DNA of 64,000 nucleotides from Macropodus opercularis (GCA_030770545.1 CM061107.1:6164001-6228000), one strand, 5' to 3'. Counted from the stretch's first letter, positions 24,062 through 37,508 are shown. The notes: generated by a model from the letters alone, not told the origin. Numbers and translations are program-made.

Positions 24062-27000
24062 CTACATGGACATGTGTTCAGGGAGGACATAGGAGATGTC
24101 GTCCCAGGGGTGGCGGTACAGGCCCTGTTTCAGCCTCTTCTGGTCAAGGTAATGACCTGACACCAGAGACACACAAGTTAGGTCTTCAGTTTTAGTGGTT
24201 TTACGTATTTTAACTGTCAAATGAACTCACCAATGAAGCCCATACTCCGGCCCAGGACAAAGATCCCATTTAGTGCACCGATCTCCACAAACTCATCAGC
24301 CTCATCTCTACAACATCAAGGGAGACATTATCAGGCAGTGTTTTCTCACCAAAGAGCATCTATGAAAGCTAAGTAATATAATCTACAGCTTGAACAGATA
24401 TTCGTCCCAGCTTACTCTTATTTCACAACAGGTTTGATATTCCTACCGTGTGAAGCCACCACATGTCCTGAGCAGGTCCACAAAGGAAACACCAATAAAA
24501 CCATCTACGTTGAGAATCAGGTTTGGTTTCTAAATAGATCAACAAAAATGTATTATCAGTAAGCTGTTAAGATAAATTCCAATGGTTATATTATTGTGAA
24601 ATTACTTTCGTATTGCATTTTTCTACTTCACGCAACAACTGTGCTGATAATTACCTTTGATGTGGTGATTTTCTCTACGTCTAGAGCATAGTCGAGCAGC
24701 TGAGTGGAAGGGAAATGCTGTTTGACAAAATCCTTTAGAATCTGCACCCGCATGTCTGGATTGTTGATCTGTAAACGGAGAAAAACAATTGTTCCAAAAA
24801 ATGCTATGAAGAGAGTGCTTTCAAAAATGAAAGTGTTAAACTTTTTTTTTCATAAATGAACAAAATGCAATGAATGAACTAAAGAGAAATCTAAATCACA
24901 TCAATATTTGGTGTGACCACCCTTCAAAACAGCAGCAGTTCTTTTAGGTCCACTTGTACACAGTTTTTGAAGGAATCTGCTGGTAGGTTGTTCCAAACAT
25001 CTTGGAGACTAAACCACAGATCTTCTGTGGATGTAGGATGTCTTGCATCCTTCTGTCTCTTCATGTGATCCCAGACACACTCCATGATGCTGAGATCAGG
25101 GCTCTGTGGGGGCCATGGCATCACTTCCAGTACTGATGTAGTATCACCAAATATTGATTTGATTTAGATTTTTCTTTTGTCCGCTTACTTTGCATTTTGT
25201 GAATTCACACACCTGTCTAAAACTTTTGCACAGTACTGTATATACACCCCCCAATTTAAAAATGGTAGATCATTTATACTGCAGCTCGTGATCATATGAA
25301 AAGCTGAGTGCTACTCACCGATTTGACTCTGTGGCCAATACCCATGATCAGCTTTCCATCCTTCTTCATCTTGTTGACAAACTCCATGGGCAGCATGCCA
25401 CTGTCAAACGCTTTGCTGAACTGCTTTGCAGCTGCATCCAGAGCACCTCCAAAACGGTCCCCCTAAAATACATCACACAACAGAAACATTTACTTTAGTT
25501 TTAACCACTGTTGGATTAAAACGTGGCTCATATGTAACACGAAAGTAAGTGTGACAACAGTTCTAAATTAAACAGAAACTGGACATCATCATCTTTGATG
25601 ATGGCACAGTGTTTTGTGTGTATACGCACGATGGTGAGCAGGCCAGACGTGAGACTTGAGATCAGGTCTTTGCCAGCTCGAGCACAGACGATGGTGTTGT
25701 GTGCACCAGAGACAGCAGGTCCATGGTCAGCGGTCACCATCAGGCACATCTCAATAAACTGGCACGCATAGCGAGGTAGTCTAGACAAACACAGTCCAGC
25801 TAAATAAATACTGAGATCAAATGAGCCAAAGTGTCTTTTACCAATAAGCGCGTAACAATTACACCAACCTGCGCTGGAACCAGAGCAAGCCGAGCACTCC
25901 TCCCAAACCCATCTCCTCTTTAAAGACTTCAGTGATTGGCATGCCAGCGTAGATCAGCTCCTGGCCTCGCTCGTCACAGATGCTCGTCATGAAGGAGGCA
26001 GGCTTACGGATCAGGCCCAACTCCTGGAAATTCAAGTAAATATAAAGCAATGTTCAAGTGCTGAGGAAGCCTGCAGTGAACAGCACTAGTTCTTAAAAAA
26101 TAAATCTTACTCTGGCCCAAGAATAATCCATTGGTACTGTTGGTGGAGGAACCTCCTGGGCAGGAATGATGGTACCACTGGCAACCAGATCTTCATAAAC
26201 GCCCCTGTTTTAACATACATTACACACAAACACTAAGCAAACCTAAAAGATAATTTAAGTATCAACTTATTGTGGCAAACTTGTTACCTAATCACATTGC
26301 CCAGCTCATCAAAGCTCATTGGTACAAAAGCTCCAGCGTCCCTGAGAGCCTGATTCTTGGCGACTGCGGTTTCCGAAGCCTGGTTAGCACAGGCTCCAGC
26401 ATGGCCAAACTGAACCTATGAAAGAAGCACAACAGAGCTCAAGAACAAATTTGCAGCTTAAACCAAAACCTTGAATCGTTTTTTTTTTTACTGAAGCCAA
26501 CAAACCTCTGAAGCGAACATTGTGGCGCAGGTTCCAATACACCAGCAGACCACAGGCTTGGTTATCCTTCCCTCTCTGATACCTTGGCAAATCTTGTACT
26601 CTTCTGTGCCTCCAATCTGTGTTACATTAAGAGGATGTTAAACTCTCTCCACAGATGTGAAAATCACATGGAACGTGGCCAATAAGCTGCGCTCACCTCT
26701 CCCAGCACCACTATCATCTTGACTCCTGGAGTGTCCTGATAGCGCAGAACATGATCCATGAAGGTGGAACCTGGATATCTGAATTAAAACAAAAAACATC
26801 TCAATCTATAACCCCTAAAAACAACCACTCTACAGGTTTTACCATGATACAGAATTTTTACCTGTCTCCTCCAATGGCCACGCCTTCATAAACTCCATCT
26901 GTGGTGCGGGAGATGATGTTGTTCAACTCGTTTGACATGCCCCCAGACCGTGACACATATGCCACACTACCAGGACGGTAAAGTTTGGAAGCCAAGATGT

Positions 27001-29575
27001 TGTCCAACATGCCACCGGTGTTGCCAATCTTAAAACAGCCTGGCTTGATGCCACCAACCTAGAATTCACATAATGGCCATCAGATTTATCCACGTCTCTT
27101 GTAACTGATGAGTTAACACATTTACATACGCTCAGTTTATAACAGTCTGTTGTAGGACTGAAGGCTGCTTACTGTAGCTGGGCCAATGATGGTGACACCT
27201 TTTTCATCAGCCATCTTGATCAACTTCCTTGTTTGGGCTTCAGGGATACCTTCAGCTATAATGGCAATGGTGTGAATCTAGCAGAACATTCAAATAAAAC
27301 AGATCATCCACACATTACATGGGAAGTCGGGTTTAATGCTGTGCTTAACGCTTACTGTGTTTTACATATTGCATCACTTTGTACCTGAGAGTACTGCATG
27401 GCTTCCACTGTGCTGTCAAAGGCGGAGCGTAGTGAAGCAAAGCTGATCAGGACATCCACCTCCGGGTGTTTCCTCATAGCATCTTCCATGTTCTTAAAGA
27501 CGGGCAGCAGGATCTCCTTGTGGCCCCAATAAAATTTTTGCTTGTGATCACCACTGACAAGGACATAAATTAAAGCACAATTATTGACTGACAGACTGGC
27601 AGTTATTTAAACCTCAGCATATCCGATCAAAGTTTACAACAGTGACTTATTTCATCTTTAGATTTTGGGGAACCTACGTGAAGGGATAGACCATCGCTGC
27701 CACAGACGGTTCGTCCCTGGAGCATACGTAGTCAAAGTCCAGCATACCCTGCACGGCGCGTGTTTGCATGCCCCAGACAATGGTCTTGGTGCGTTTGCTG
27801 AACAGTGTGGTGGCTTTAGCTGAATGAACAAGATGGTAGAGAAAGAGAATCAAGTCAGAATAAGGAAAGAAAGTGGGAAAATACAATAAAATCACAGTTG
27901 AGGGAGGGGGTGTTGGACTAAAACAGCGGGAATGTAACAAGCAAAATACAGAGCATGTCCTCACTCTGAGGTCGGAGACACAGGCGGTAAAGAAAACAAC
28001 ACGGTTATTAAAGACTAATAAAACTGGCACTGCAAGCTGCAACAACAGAATATTATTTTACACACACACTTTTCCAGGTCTTCTCTACAAGCGTTCACAT
28101 TTTGATGCATGAGATGAGATTTCATGTGTAGACAGACATAACGTGGTTAACACTCAAAGAAAAATATTTAAGCGCAACCAGGTTATTCAGTGAATCATGA
28201 ACACAGATCGGCCAAACACCTGTGCAGGTGACAAATCCCAGCTTTGTTCCTTTTAAAAAGGAAGATGCAATAAGGTTTTCTAACTATTAGTTTTATATTC
28301 TGACAAAATAGTTTTCAGTGCATCTGATTGAGCTTTAATAAGGTTTGATACTTTCATTTGTAAGAACGTCTTTGCTGTTAGGTTTGAGTCCAAGTTACAC
28401 TGTGTTCTTGAAGACATTTTCTCAGAAGCCATCATGTAAAAATGTCAGACAGACCGTGAAGGGTGATGACACAGCTGTCTAGTAATTTAATACATTTCAA
28501 GGCAAGGTCCCCCCACACTGCAGCAACCCAGCAGTATTGAAGCTAAAAGAAGGGGAAACCACCAATTTCAGTTTCAGGTGATTTGATGAAAACTGTTAAG
28601 TGTTTTCATAGCAGAAAGCAATGTTAGTTAAAGCAGTTGCCAAATATTTGTTCCAAGTCTCTTCCACTCTGCCCAGGCTCACCGACTTCTGCAATTGCAG
28701 CCGACTAATAATTTGTGCACACCGTTGATTCAAAAAGGGAACCTCTCCCTATTAAACAGCAACTCCTTATGGGGAGAATGCCACCATCAGGTTTGCAGAA
28801 AAGGACACAGCAGAAAAAAAAAAAACACAAGAGCTGAAAAATGGGAGGGCAGAGGGAAGTGGACAGAGGGCAGGAAGACAGGTTTTTCACACCCTTCCAT
28901 ACCTCCGCTGCAGCCTGTAGAGGCTTGTGCTTCTGTGACCCCACAGGACGGAAACACAAAATATGACAAAGAGAAAAGAATGAGTTCATCTTTCATGTAG
29001 TTTGCTCAGTGAACACACTTCAATGGACTGAGGCAACTTTGTGTTATGTTTAAAACCACGTCACAAAAAGCACAGCAGAGAACAAAGAGCATGCAAAGCT
29101 CATTTGCTATGGAGCATGCCTTCACTGTGTTACCATAATAAGCAACCCAGAATAAGTCTGGTCAAGCAACTCAACCCACAATCTAAACCTTATTTCCACA
29201 TAGCTTGTAATGAATTTAGCTTCTACAATCAAAACCATCTCTAAAACATCCCACAGCTTCATTACAAACCAAGTGATTTGGTTATTGTGCAAATAATTAC
29301 ATTTTTCAGTTTTTAATATTTATTTTGATACTCTAACATAGCAACATGTAGGTGCCACACACAGTCACACTCATTTCGACCCAGATTAAAGACTCAGAAG
29401 GGGCAGAACCATGTAGAGGGCGTGGGCAGTTGAGCTCAGTGTGGACATGGAACACCCATCACTCACCTTTCCCATCGCCTGTGGCCACATTCTTCAGAGG
29501 CCACAGTACAGAATGAAAGTCTTAGAGAAACAAGCACGAAAAAGATGAGGGTGAGTGGACAAATTTGGGTGGCGG

Positions 29576-29607
<32 letters not shown>

Positions 29608-32600
29608 AGGAAGAAACAGAAAAAATTAAAATGCAAAGTAGCAGTGAGTGTTTTTGGGCTGGAGGCTGCGAGAAATACATGACTTAAGAACAAGCAAAAA
29701 TGAACAAGCAGAGTGTGTGAGTACATAAAGAGTCTTTCTGGTAAGAAGCAGTCAGTAGGTGAGTGAGTGCTAGTGATTTATTCACCTGCTGGAAGACCTG
29801 CTTTACACTTCTTTGCTGGGGTGAGATCATTTGGTGACTTTGGTTCAGAGAATGAAGCTGTTCTTGTTGTAGCAGGAGTCTAGTGCAGAGAAGAAAATAA
29901 AACATGTATCAACCAAAAGCAGAAAAAGGACACAAGCAACTCAAATCCTAAAAATACATGAAAGGTGGTTGCATTGACTTTTTATGATGCAGGTATTAAA
30001 CACATTTTGCTACATGTGAGCAGAATCTATATGGATTTGCAACGCATTTAAATCAGCAGCATGTGAATTAAAATACCATCGCACTGTTGCTGGCATTTAG
30101 TAGGAAGTTGGCCGTATGTGCGTCCATTGGTGGCTGGTTAGGGATTGGCCGGTGGCCTAGAGCCATTCCAACAATGGCCGTCATATGGGTCTCGGTACCA
30201 AACACGTGGATAGGAATACCTGTAGTCTTCCCTGCAAAGAAAAAAAACAAAAAACATTGACACACATTTCAAAACTGGGAATAAATGGGACCTTGTTCTG
30301 TGTGGGCCCACGATCCTACTCACCCACTTCCCCCATCACCCTCAGCCCCTCCTGGTAGTTGGGTCCACCACGTCGCACAAATATGGTGACCTCATGCTCC
30401 TTCAGAGGACCTTGATAGTCTTTAATGGCCCTGACAATGCCCTGAGGGAAGAAACATAAGGGGTCAGCTTTGAGGAGCACAGCACTTTGGTCAACAACTC
30501 AGACAAGGCCAGTAGAACAATTAATATGGTCATTTGGGCAACAAAAATAAAGATTCAAAACCTTAAACTAATGTTACAATGTGGAAATTATTTTTAAGTG
30601 TTGATTGTTTTAGTGTTTTAATGTAGTCCGTAATTCATTGAAATGTTGTAATGGAATATATGTTGTGCCAAAAAGAAAAGAGAAAGGGAAACGTAGGCTG
30701 CAGAAGTCAGGTAGTTCATGTTGTCTTTAAACTTGACGCCGTTTTCCTTCAAGTTCTGAAGGTTAAATTTCAAACGTGTTACAGCTGACACAGTCTTTCA
30801 ATCTTTCCCAAACAAACCCCGGCTTTAATGTAGTGTATGGCACCAGTACAGGGAATATTTTTAAATACAAGTTTCACAGACCGTATCACACTACGAGGCA
30901 CTGTGATAACATGAGAATTTTAGATAAACATATCAATGTGCTTCACCTTGAATGTGGCTGCTACATTAGTGAAGTTGGCAATGCTTCCTCCAATGATCAG
31001 CACTTTCCCTGTAGGATACAAATAGAGGGGGTGACAGGTTAAGAACATGTTCATGACTGAAAGATGACACCCAAGTAGCATAGTCTGGGTGCTGCCATGG
31101 CGGCTATTGCTAGCAACAGAAACTTAAAGGACAGTGGCCTTGTAACACACTATAGGTGAATCAGCAGACCATGTAGTAGAAAATCACCAAGCTTGATTTC
31201 CATGCAACAGAATAATTAATCAGAATACAAAGGTTTTCCCCAAGTATGAGGGAAGGTAGTTGGACAATGTTTCACCTTTGCCCCATTTTTTTTTCTAACC
31301 TACTTTAGGGAGACGGGCTCTAATATCTGGTTCAACCCACCTTGAACATGTTTTTCCCGCGTCATGAGAGAGAGGATGGTTTTAGCGTAGTCATACGTCT
31401 GTTGTTCACTGGGTGCACCCGAGTACTCGCCATAGTTCGCCAGCTCATCCACTCCACCCAGGTCACAGATTGTGTCACTAAAGAAGAGAAAGTGGCGTCT
31501 AGTTCTAGATGCTTTCACGGTAAATAAAACTGAATATGATTTAGCTTATTGTTCTGTGCTATAGATCCCAAAACAGCAAACACTGACAAGTAAAAACAAT
31601 GATCGTTTACAATATCAACAATGTTTACTAGCATGCACAATGACCTTCAGACACCATGAGAGATGACCAGTATAAATCTACAAAGCTGTTTATAGATACA
31701 CTGCAGCACCCATATTTATGTAATGGGGAAAAAACTAAAAAAATAAATGCCCTGACATCCAGCGTAATTCTGTGACTGATGTCTTTAACTTCCATTAGAC
31801 TAATAAGGTAAATGAGGTTCTGGCACATAAAAAGAGCCAATGGGACTACCTATAAACTACTGAAGCCCCTCCTCCAGCCACCATCGTCCAGATCCTTCCT
31901 CGAGGATTCAGCAGAGTCAGCTTTAGACTGGCACCACTCTTTGCATCCAGATCAGCTATATAAGCCTCCTACAAACAGCAAAACATCTGGTGGTTAATCA
32001 CTGGGGTCAGCAAGTGCATGAGTGGAGGCATAAACTGAACTTTAAAGCTCAATAATTCACAAGTATTAACATCAATTGTGGTGTATTACTATTATTAGTT
32101 ATGCAATAAACAAACTTATCTGTGATATCCAATACACGTAAGAATATCTAAAGCAGATAACCTGTAGTATTACAGTCTAAAATATCAGATTTACTGTCTG
32201 TTCACCTCTGGATATGCTTCTCTTCCAAACGGTGGTGGGAACTCCACATCTCCCCATTTAGCCTTGCAGATAAAATCTGCTGTTGCATCAATTTTGGCAG
32301 CCATGTCGAGGACGTACACTCCATCAGAGGTGACAACTGGTTAACACAATAAAAAGTCAAGTCATTTGTGGACCTCATGCCCTGTGGTATTCAACAAAGT
32401 GTGTATGCACAAATGGTGTTATGGTAAAAACAGTCTCTACTTTCCTAAACAGGCCAATAAAAACCAGATCCTGCTCCTGGGAATCCTAAAGACATACACA
32501 CTCACCGAGCGGATTGATCTCAAGGTAGGTAAAGTACAGGTCTTCATACAAGTTGAAGAGGCCCACTATAAAACTGGCCAGAACTCTGCAAACATCAAAT

Positions 32601-33952
32601 TCATATATAAAAAAAAAATGCATCAACTGCAAGAACCTCCTTTCAAATCGTAACAAATGAAATGGCCAAGCACTAAACTGTAACATTAATGCAATTACAC
32701 AGTGGTTCAGAACTGAATTCCAAGGTAAGAGCTTTTGAGAAATGCTTAATAAACAGATCAGTGTGTTCTTTGCAGCCAGAGTCTTTAAAAAAAACAAACT
32801 AAAACAAACCACTGAAGGTTACAACAGCACAAAAACACTACAGTTTAGTATAATCACACAGTGAACCATGAGTAACACTAGCTCTTAAATACTTCATAAA
32901 GTGTATATGCATACTCTTTCTTCTCGTCAGGAACATGTGTGAGGAGCTGCTCTGTGACTTGGTCTTCACTCAGCTTGTCACACACTGCAACCATCAGCCT
33001 CTGTGCCTTGGCATCCACATCACCCACCTCCACGCCTCCCTCATGGTGGAAAAGCACATGATCGCCCTCACGTGTGGCATAGATACACACATAAAACTCC
33101 TCCTCCTGAGTGAACACAAGATTCAGGGTCACCATTTCGGATATTAGCACATAAAATAATGCCAATACATCCGTCATCTATACACCACTTCTGGATTGTG
33201 CTGCTGACTTGTTCCCTTGGTTTCATAATAACCAGGTTGTGGAATGATGGCTCAAGAAGCTGGCATTGATTACCTGTGTGTGGGCGACGAATGGCTCAAT
33301 CAGGAAGTTCTTCAGTGTGCCCTTTGCTTTTCCCACCTATTCATGGCAAACGATGTTATAAACTACACGCATGTTTGATTTCTCATACACAGGATTAGTA
33401 CCATGTATGGTTTTAGTTCCGGTCTTAAACAAAAACATTTCCTATGGAAAAAGATCACACTAATAGTAACAGTAACAAACCAGAATGAGCAATTACAGTC
33501 AACTCACGGTGGTCTCTTTCATGAGCTGGGTTTTCAGCCATTCCTTGACACCCTGCAGGTCCAGGTTGATGCCCACTAATCCAAGTTTCCCACGGCGCTT
33601 GATTAGTTGATCTGGCTTCACCACCAGACGCTACAAGGAAAAGGAGAGGGAGACACATCAGCCTGATACAACACGCGCGTCTTCAAATCAACATTCGTAG
33701 CTCTGCCGTGAACCCTACTGGGAGGTAACGCTAGTCAGGTGATAGCTCTACATTTTTGCAGGTCAGCTGGTGGTGGGAGTCATACTGGAGTACCTCGGTC
33801 AGCAGCCACGGATGGTCCTGTGTAAGGCGATTCCAGTCAGTCTCTGCAGTTACGCTGGCATAGCGGAAGCGGTTCTGCACGGCAGCTGAAGTGCAGATAT
33901 ACTTGTACAAGAACTCTTTTCCTGTCTGCTCTGAGATGGCTTTGGCCGACAT
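24062..33952 (-). CDS. acly: ATP-citrate lyase (cytosolic acetyl-CoA synthesis), with a 2-bp frameshift
   Basis: Coding exons in transcript order: 33952-33794, 33630-33508, 33336-33274, 33105-32915, 32585-32506, 32336-32206, 31968-31850, 31477-31341, 31008-30947, 30441-30324, 30231-30077, 29879-29786, (29520-29467), 27819-27678, 27553-27385, 27277-27173, 27058-26862, 26778-26697, 26616-26506, 26415-26288, 26204-26111, 26023-25869, 25780-25630, 25462-25319, 24768-24655, 24531-24447, 24307-24231 and 24156-24062. Start [18 protein letters not shown] and end YVLPEHMSM match ACLY closely. The exons encode the ATP-grasp half ([17 protein letters not shown]), the regulatory linker with the Ser455-type site RTASFSE, the catalytic phospho-histidine [11 protein letters not shown], and the citrate synthase-like C-terminus ([21 protein letters not shown]). 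The enzyme makes acetyl-CoA and oxaloacetate from citrate, CoA and ATP. All phases fit except exon 24531-24447, which holds two extra bases (see 24479-24484). Intended length is about 1,110 residues. Confidence 0.97.
24479..24484 (-). other. acly: Two-base insertion (CA)3 causing an acly frameshift
   Basis: Within exon 24531-24447 the + strand reads gtccacacaaagg. The family sequence [16 protein letters not shown] requires one CA fewer. As written, the frame shifts after SFV and meets a TAA in the next exon at 24270-24272. This removes about the last 68 residues of the citrate synthase-like domain. The downstream exons remain well conserved in the original frame. A sequencing or assembly indel in a dinucleotide run is as likely as a real lesion. 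Confidence 0.85.
24880..25245 (-). mobile_element. Truncated Tc1/mariner-like DNA transposon in an acly intron
   Basis: A - strand frame at 25124-24924 reads [19 protein letters not shown]. This resembles the last catalytic block (SPDLNPIE type) of Tc1-like transposases and continues to a C-terminal remnant ending LKELLLF. The right side ends in acttttgcacagtactgtat near 25220-25242, a typical terminal sequence of a fish Tc1-type family. The N-terminal DNA-binding part and the first two catalytic acidic residues are missing, so it is an inactive fossil. It lies between acly exons 25462-25319 and 24768-24655. Confidence 0.75.
27820..29466 (-). other. acly: Large acly intron, no other gene seen
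   Basis: An intron of 1.65 kb between the cassette-type exon 29520-29467 and exon 27819-27678. Open frames here such as 28695-29000 lack any recognisable domain. Nothing else was identified. Confidence 0.6.
29467..29520 (-). CDS. acly: acly candidate cassette exon (54 nt, in frame)
   Basis: It is bounded by acceptor ctctaag and donor gtgagtg and encodes about 18 residues ([18 protein letters not shown]). Its phase is 1 on both sides. The upstream exon (29879-29786, ending GCA G) can therefore join either to it or directly to 27819-27678 without changing frame. It occupies the place of the short optional exon of mammalian ACLY after the RTASFSES phosphorylation region, but the residues are different. 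No transcript evidence is available here. Confidence 0.5.
29576..29604. repeat. Poly(A) tract, 29 nt
   Basis: Uninterrupted A run in an acly intron. Its length is unreliable in most sequencing data. Confidence 0.9.
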
Positions 33953-33965
33953 GGTTAGCACAGGA

Positions 33966-34139
33966 CCTTAAAAACATCGAATGGGGTCATCATTATTAAT
34001 ATTAATGGATAAAAAACAAAAAAAAACAACCAAATCCTGGTAAATCCTTTCTGGTTTTCGTCCACATGGTATGTGTGGTACAAGTGGATGATTAAATGTG
34101 TTCGTGTTACAGCTAAACAGTCCCACAGTAATGTTCTAC

Positions 34140-34171
<32 letters not shown>

Positions 34172-35717
34172 CACTGCCCTTAATATATGATGGGTTATGT
34201 GTTTTGTTAAATTTATATTCGGTGGTATACTAAACCTTTAACTGTGTTTGAAGTTTGAGCTAAATCATTTGCTGCAAAAACTCTGTATAAACTGCAGGCA
34301 TAATGTTTAATAGGCTAGCTTTCTCAAACAATCAGTGTTGTTCTACATGCTTTCTCAGTACATTGCTTGAATGCCATTGTGCATTCGGGGAAAGCATTTC
34401 TTCGTTTAAGCCAACAATGCGACCCACAGCGAGCAGTACTAGTTTAAAAGCAAGGAGTTTGAAGATGGCTGTATGTGACTAGACTTTGCAACTAGACTTT
34501 GATTTGTTTTAACGTTTGTTTAGAACAAAGTAACACCGACAAGGTCACAAAATCATGTCTGAAACAAGATGTAATGATATGACAAACCAAAATAAAGCAA
34601 CTGGTTGGACGATTGCGTTGACACACCCGTTTTAAAACACAACATGCTGTCAGACCTGCTGAGCCAACTCCTCACACTGGCAATGTAGTCTCTTTGCATC
34701 AACTGAGTAAACATCTAATATCATATTAAATTATAAACCAAATAATACAAAAAGTTTGAGATCAATTTAGAAAGAGACCAGATTAGTGTATTAAGTGCGT
34801 TCACCATCTCTATCATAAACCAAACAGCAGTAAGCCCCAGTAGCTTTGTTATCTCTTCTGCCTGTGTGTTCACGGAGCTTCAATAGTAGGTTGAGAAAAA
34901 GGTTCAACGCACTGGTTTCACAGCAGCTTCTGTGTCAGCTGCACAACACAGAGTCCGTCTGCAGGAAATCTGTGATGTCTAACCTTGTTAAGTTTAGAGG
35001 CGCATGTCCCAGTTTTTGATGAACCACGGTCCGTCTACTGATGAAAGACACAAGGCCACACAGCCTGTCACTTCACAGGCTCCCGGTCCGGGACGTTGGA
35101 CGCAGCAGCGTCACTGGCACCGCAGCTGTGTGATGAACTCAGCGGCACTTTCGCGTCGCTTGTCCAGTGATGCAGCATGTGCGCCAGGCCAACATTAACG
35201 TTACGTGAACGGAGCTTTTGTACCAGCGAGCCACCACACCCACCCACCCACCGCCCGGACGGCAGCGTGACCTAGCTAGCGTGGCAGGGCCAATAACTTC
35301 ACCTCATCTGGCTCTGGGTAAATATGGAGCAACTTCCTGGAGAGGGAGAACAACAGAAAGACGTGGAGGGTGTAGCAGGAGCTCCACGCAGAGCCGAGCA
35401 GGAACAACAGGGCTCCTGTTTCAGGGTGATGCAAAGTGAAGTCAGCCTGTGATTAGTTTGAGTCAGTTCTTGCTACAAAGCGATGCCAGTAAATCACTTC
35501 CGTTGCGCCTATGAACTTTATTCCCACATGTACGAAGAGCAGGCACCGCCGGTGTTTGCCTAGAATGACAGAGACTAGTTTTGGCAGCAAAAGCTCACAG
35601 CATCACATCCGCTAACCCCAGGTCCTGACTGACAGCAGCCCGGCTAACTGCTGCGGCTAAGCTAGCGGCTGCTCCGCGAAAGCTGCCGGTTAAAAGAGCG
35701 AAGCGAAGGCAGTTACC
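33966..35717 (-). other. acly: acly first intron
   Basis: The acceptor ttttaag lies just before 33966, 14 bases upstream of the acly ATG. The interval includes a 29-nt A run (34140-34168) and, towards its 5' end (about 35000-35700), a GC/CpG-rich segment. Frames at 35004-35198 and 35218-35439 are CpG-island open frames without similarity. Confidence 0.55.
34140..34168. repeat. Poly(A) tract, 29 nt
   Basis: Uninterrupted A run in the acly first intron. Confidence 0.9.
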
Positions 35718-35850
35718 TTGTCAACGAGCGAGGCCCCTTAGTAGCGCAACGGGACGCGTGTCCGCTGTGGATAAACACCGCTGAAGAGCCGCTTGTTGTC
35801 CTGCCCGCCCGTCGCCACCTCACCCCTCCGGTCTCACCATAATCTGGCGA
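35717..35850 (-). other. acly: Candidate non-coding first exon of acly
   Basis: On the - strand gctcgttgacaag precedes gtaactg, a good donor, in a CpG-rich setting upstream of the coding start. Mammalian ACLY also has an untranslated first exon. The 5' limit is a guess. Confidence 0.4.
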
Positions 35851-35877
35851 CCGATTACACGTCGGTGCTGCTCCCTG

Positions 35878-35882
35878 ATTGG
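35878..35882 (-). promoter_or_regulatory. acly: CCAAT box upstream of acly
   Basis: CCAAT on the - strand (gccaatcaggg) lies about 160 bases upstream of the proposed first-exon donor, a typical NF-Y position for a lipogenic housekeeping promoter. Confidence 0.45.
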
Positions 35883-37508
35883 CTTAAATGTGATCATGTG
35901 ATGATGTCACTTACTCCACAGCCTAATATCGACTAATCTAATAAATCAACATAAAACTGTAAGATCACAGGATTTCAGACAGACAAAAAAAAGTTACACC
36001 CCCCACAAGAAAACAAACCACTTGAGTGTCTTTCATTACTTTCTAAGTTTAAGTTGCCCGATGTCAACAGATGCTACTTCTATACTAAACATTAAATAAT
36101 TTATGATTACGACTGTTTCATTAATTGATTACTATGGGGCATTAGAAACACGTTGAAATGTTAAAATTGTAACTTATATAAAGTAATTTTCTCCAAGTAA
36201 TGCATCTTTTAATCCATAAATAAAGAGTCTATTACTACAGTAAAAGACGGATCTTTATTTCCACATTAAGAAATCGTCCTGTTATTACTGTGACACGTTT
36301 ATTTTAAAAATGACACATAAAGCAAAGACAGAATTAACAAAAGGTACCACCTTATTCGAGTGCTCCTTTAAACAGGTGGAACAAGTAGGGGAGGAGTTGC
36401 ACAGACTAAACGTGCAGGAGAAGTAGGGTAAATGGCAGCTAGGTGTAAAAGATGATGACATCATGACTCTTGAAATTTATTTACATCTTCCATGTTTGAC
36501 ACGATGACTATTAATACTACTATTAATTTGCTGGCCAAAAACAAGCTTGGTTTGTTTACAATTGATGCCTTTTGTAAATATGATGGGACTTGAGTTAAGA
36601 TCAGACATTCTAGTAAGGCACCATTTGAACTGGGCAGTAGCAAATGTGTAATTGAAAAACAGGACTGTATGTTAATCTTGGCCTTGACAAACAATCCGAG
36701 TGAAGGTGCCGATGTGGGAAACCTACAAATGACTCTCTTCAAAAAAAAAAAAAAAGAAAGAAGAGAAGATGAGCGATGAAAGAAGACGAACACTGGCATC
36801 CTGCTGCATACAGTTTAGAATATACAGTACAATAAATATAAATATACCGAAGGGAAGACTGAAGGAGAACGTTTATGGACACAAAACAGTTTACATTCGA
36901 GTCAACTATACAATGCAGTATGAAGTGAAGAAGAAAACCCTGCAAGTCGATTCCATATTTGGCAGGTGAGCCAATAAAACCTGTACACTCAAGAAAGACT
37001 AGTTCAATCAGGCTGTCCTGAGATTGGTTTTTACATTAAACTTTCACAGTACACTGAATCTTGCTCTATAGGAGACATGCTGTCCAAGTAGAACCTTAAA
37101 GACATATTTGGTCTAAAAATGATTTACCATGATGCTAAATGTTCACTGCACTCCTTACAACGCTTCTCCGTCATGAAGTCTGAGCCAGCTATGCAGGAGT
37201 AGGTTTAATGTTTTTATTTTGGCAATAGTGACATGCTCTGATCTGACTAAACTTCAATAAAAAAATATTTATCTACAATGTTAATATATTAACTAAAGCC
37301 TATGAATTATATTTCCAAAAGTGTGTTAGCATCAATACAATGAGTGAATTTAAGAGTGAATGCATTAAAAATGACATGTAAAAAAAAAAGAATATTGGAG
37401 AGGTTTTGCAAGACACTCAGTGTCAGAAAGTGAAGACCAGGAGGTCACAGGTGGTTTCGACTTGATTTTGTCCACTGCAGGGCTGCACTTCTGCCATGAG
37501 CTTTCACT
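35883..37508. other. Intergenic acly-dnajc7, AT-rich
   Basis: No exon was recognised. Human ODAD4/TTC25 and CNP occupy this position between ACLY and DNAJC7, and neither is visible. AATAAA on the - strand at 37213-37218 is a likely dnajc7 poly(A) signal, about 290 bases past its stop. Confidence 0.55.

Noticed and set aside
35004..35439. Frames in the CpG-rich region upstream of acly
   Set aside because: A CpG island with few stops. No family resemblance, and antisense to the acly promoter side.
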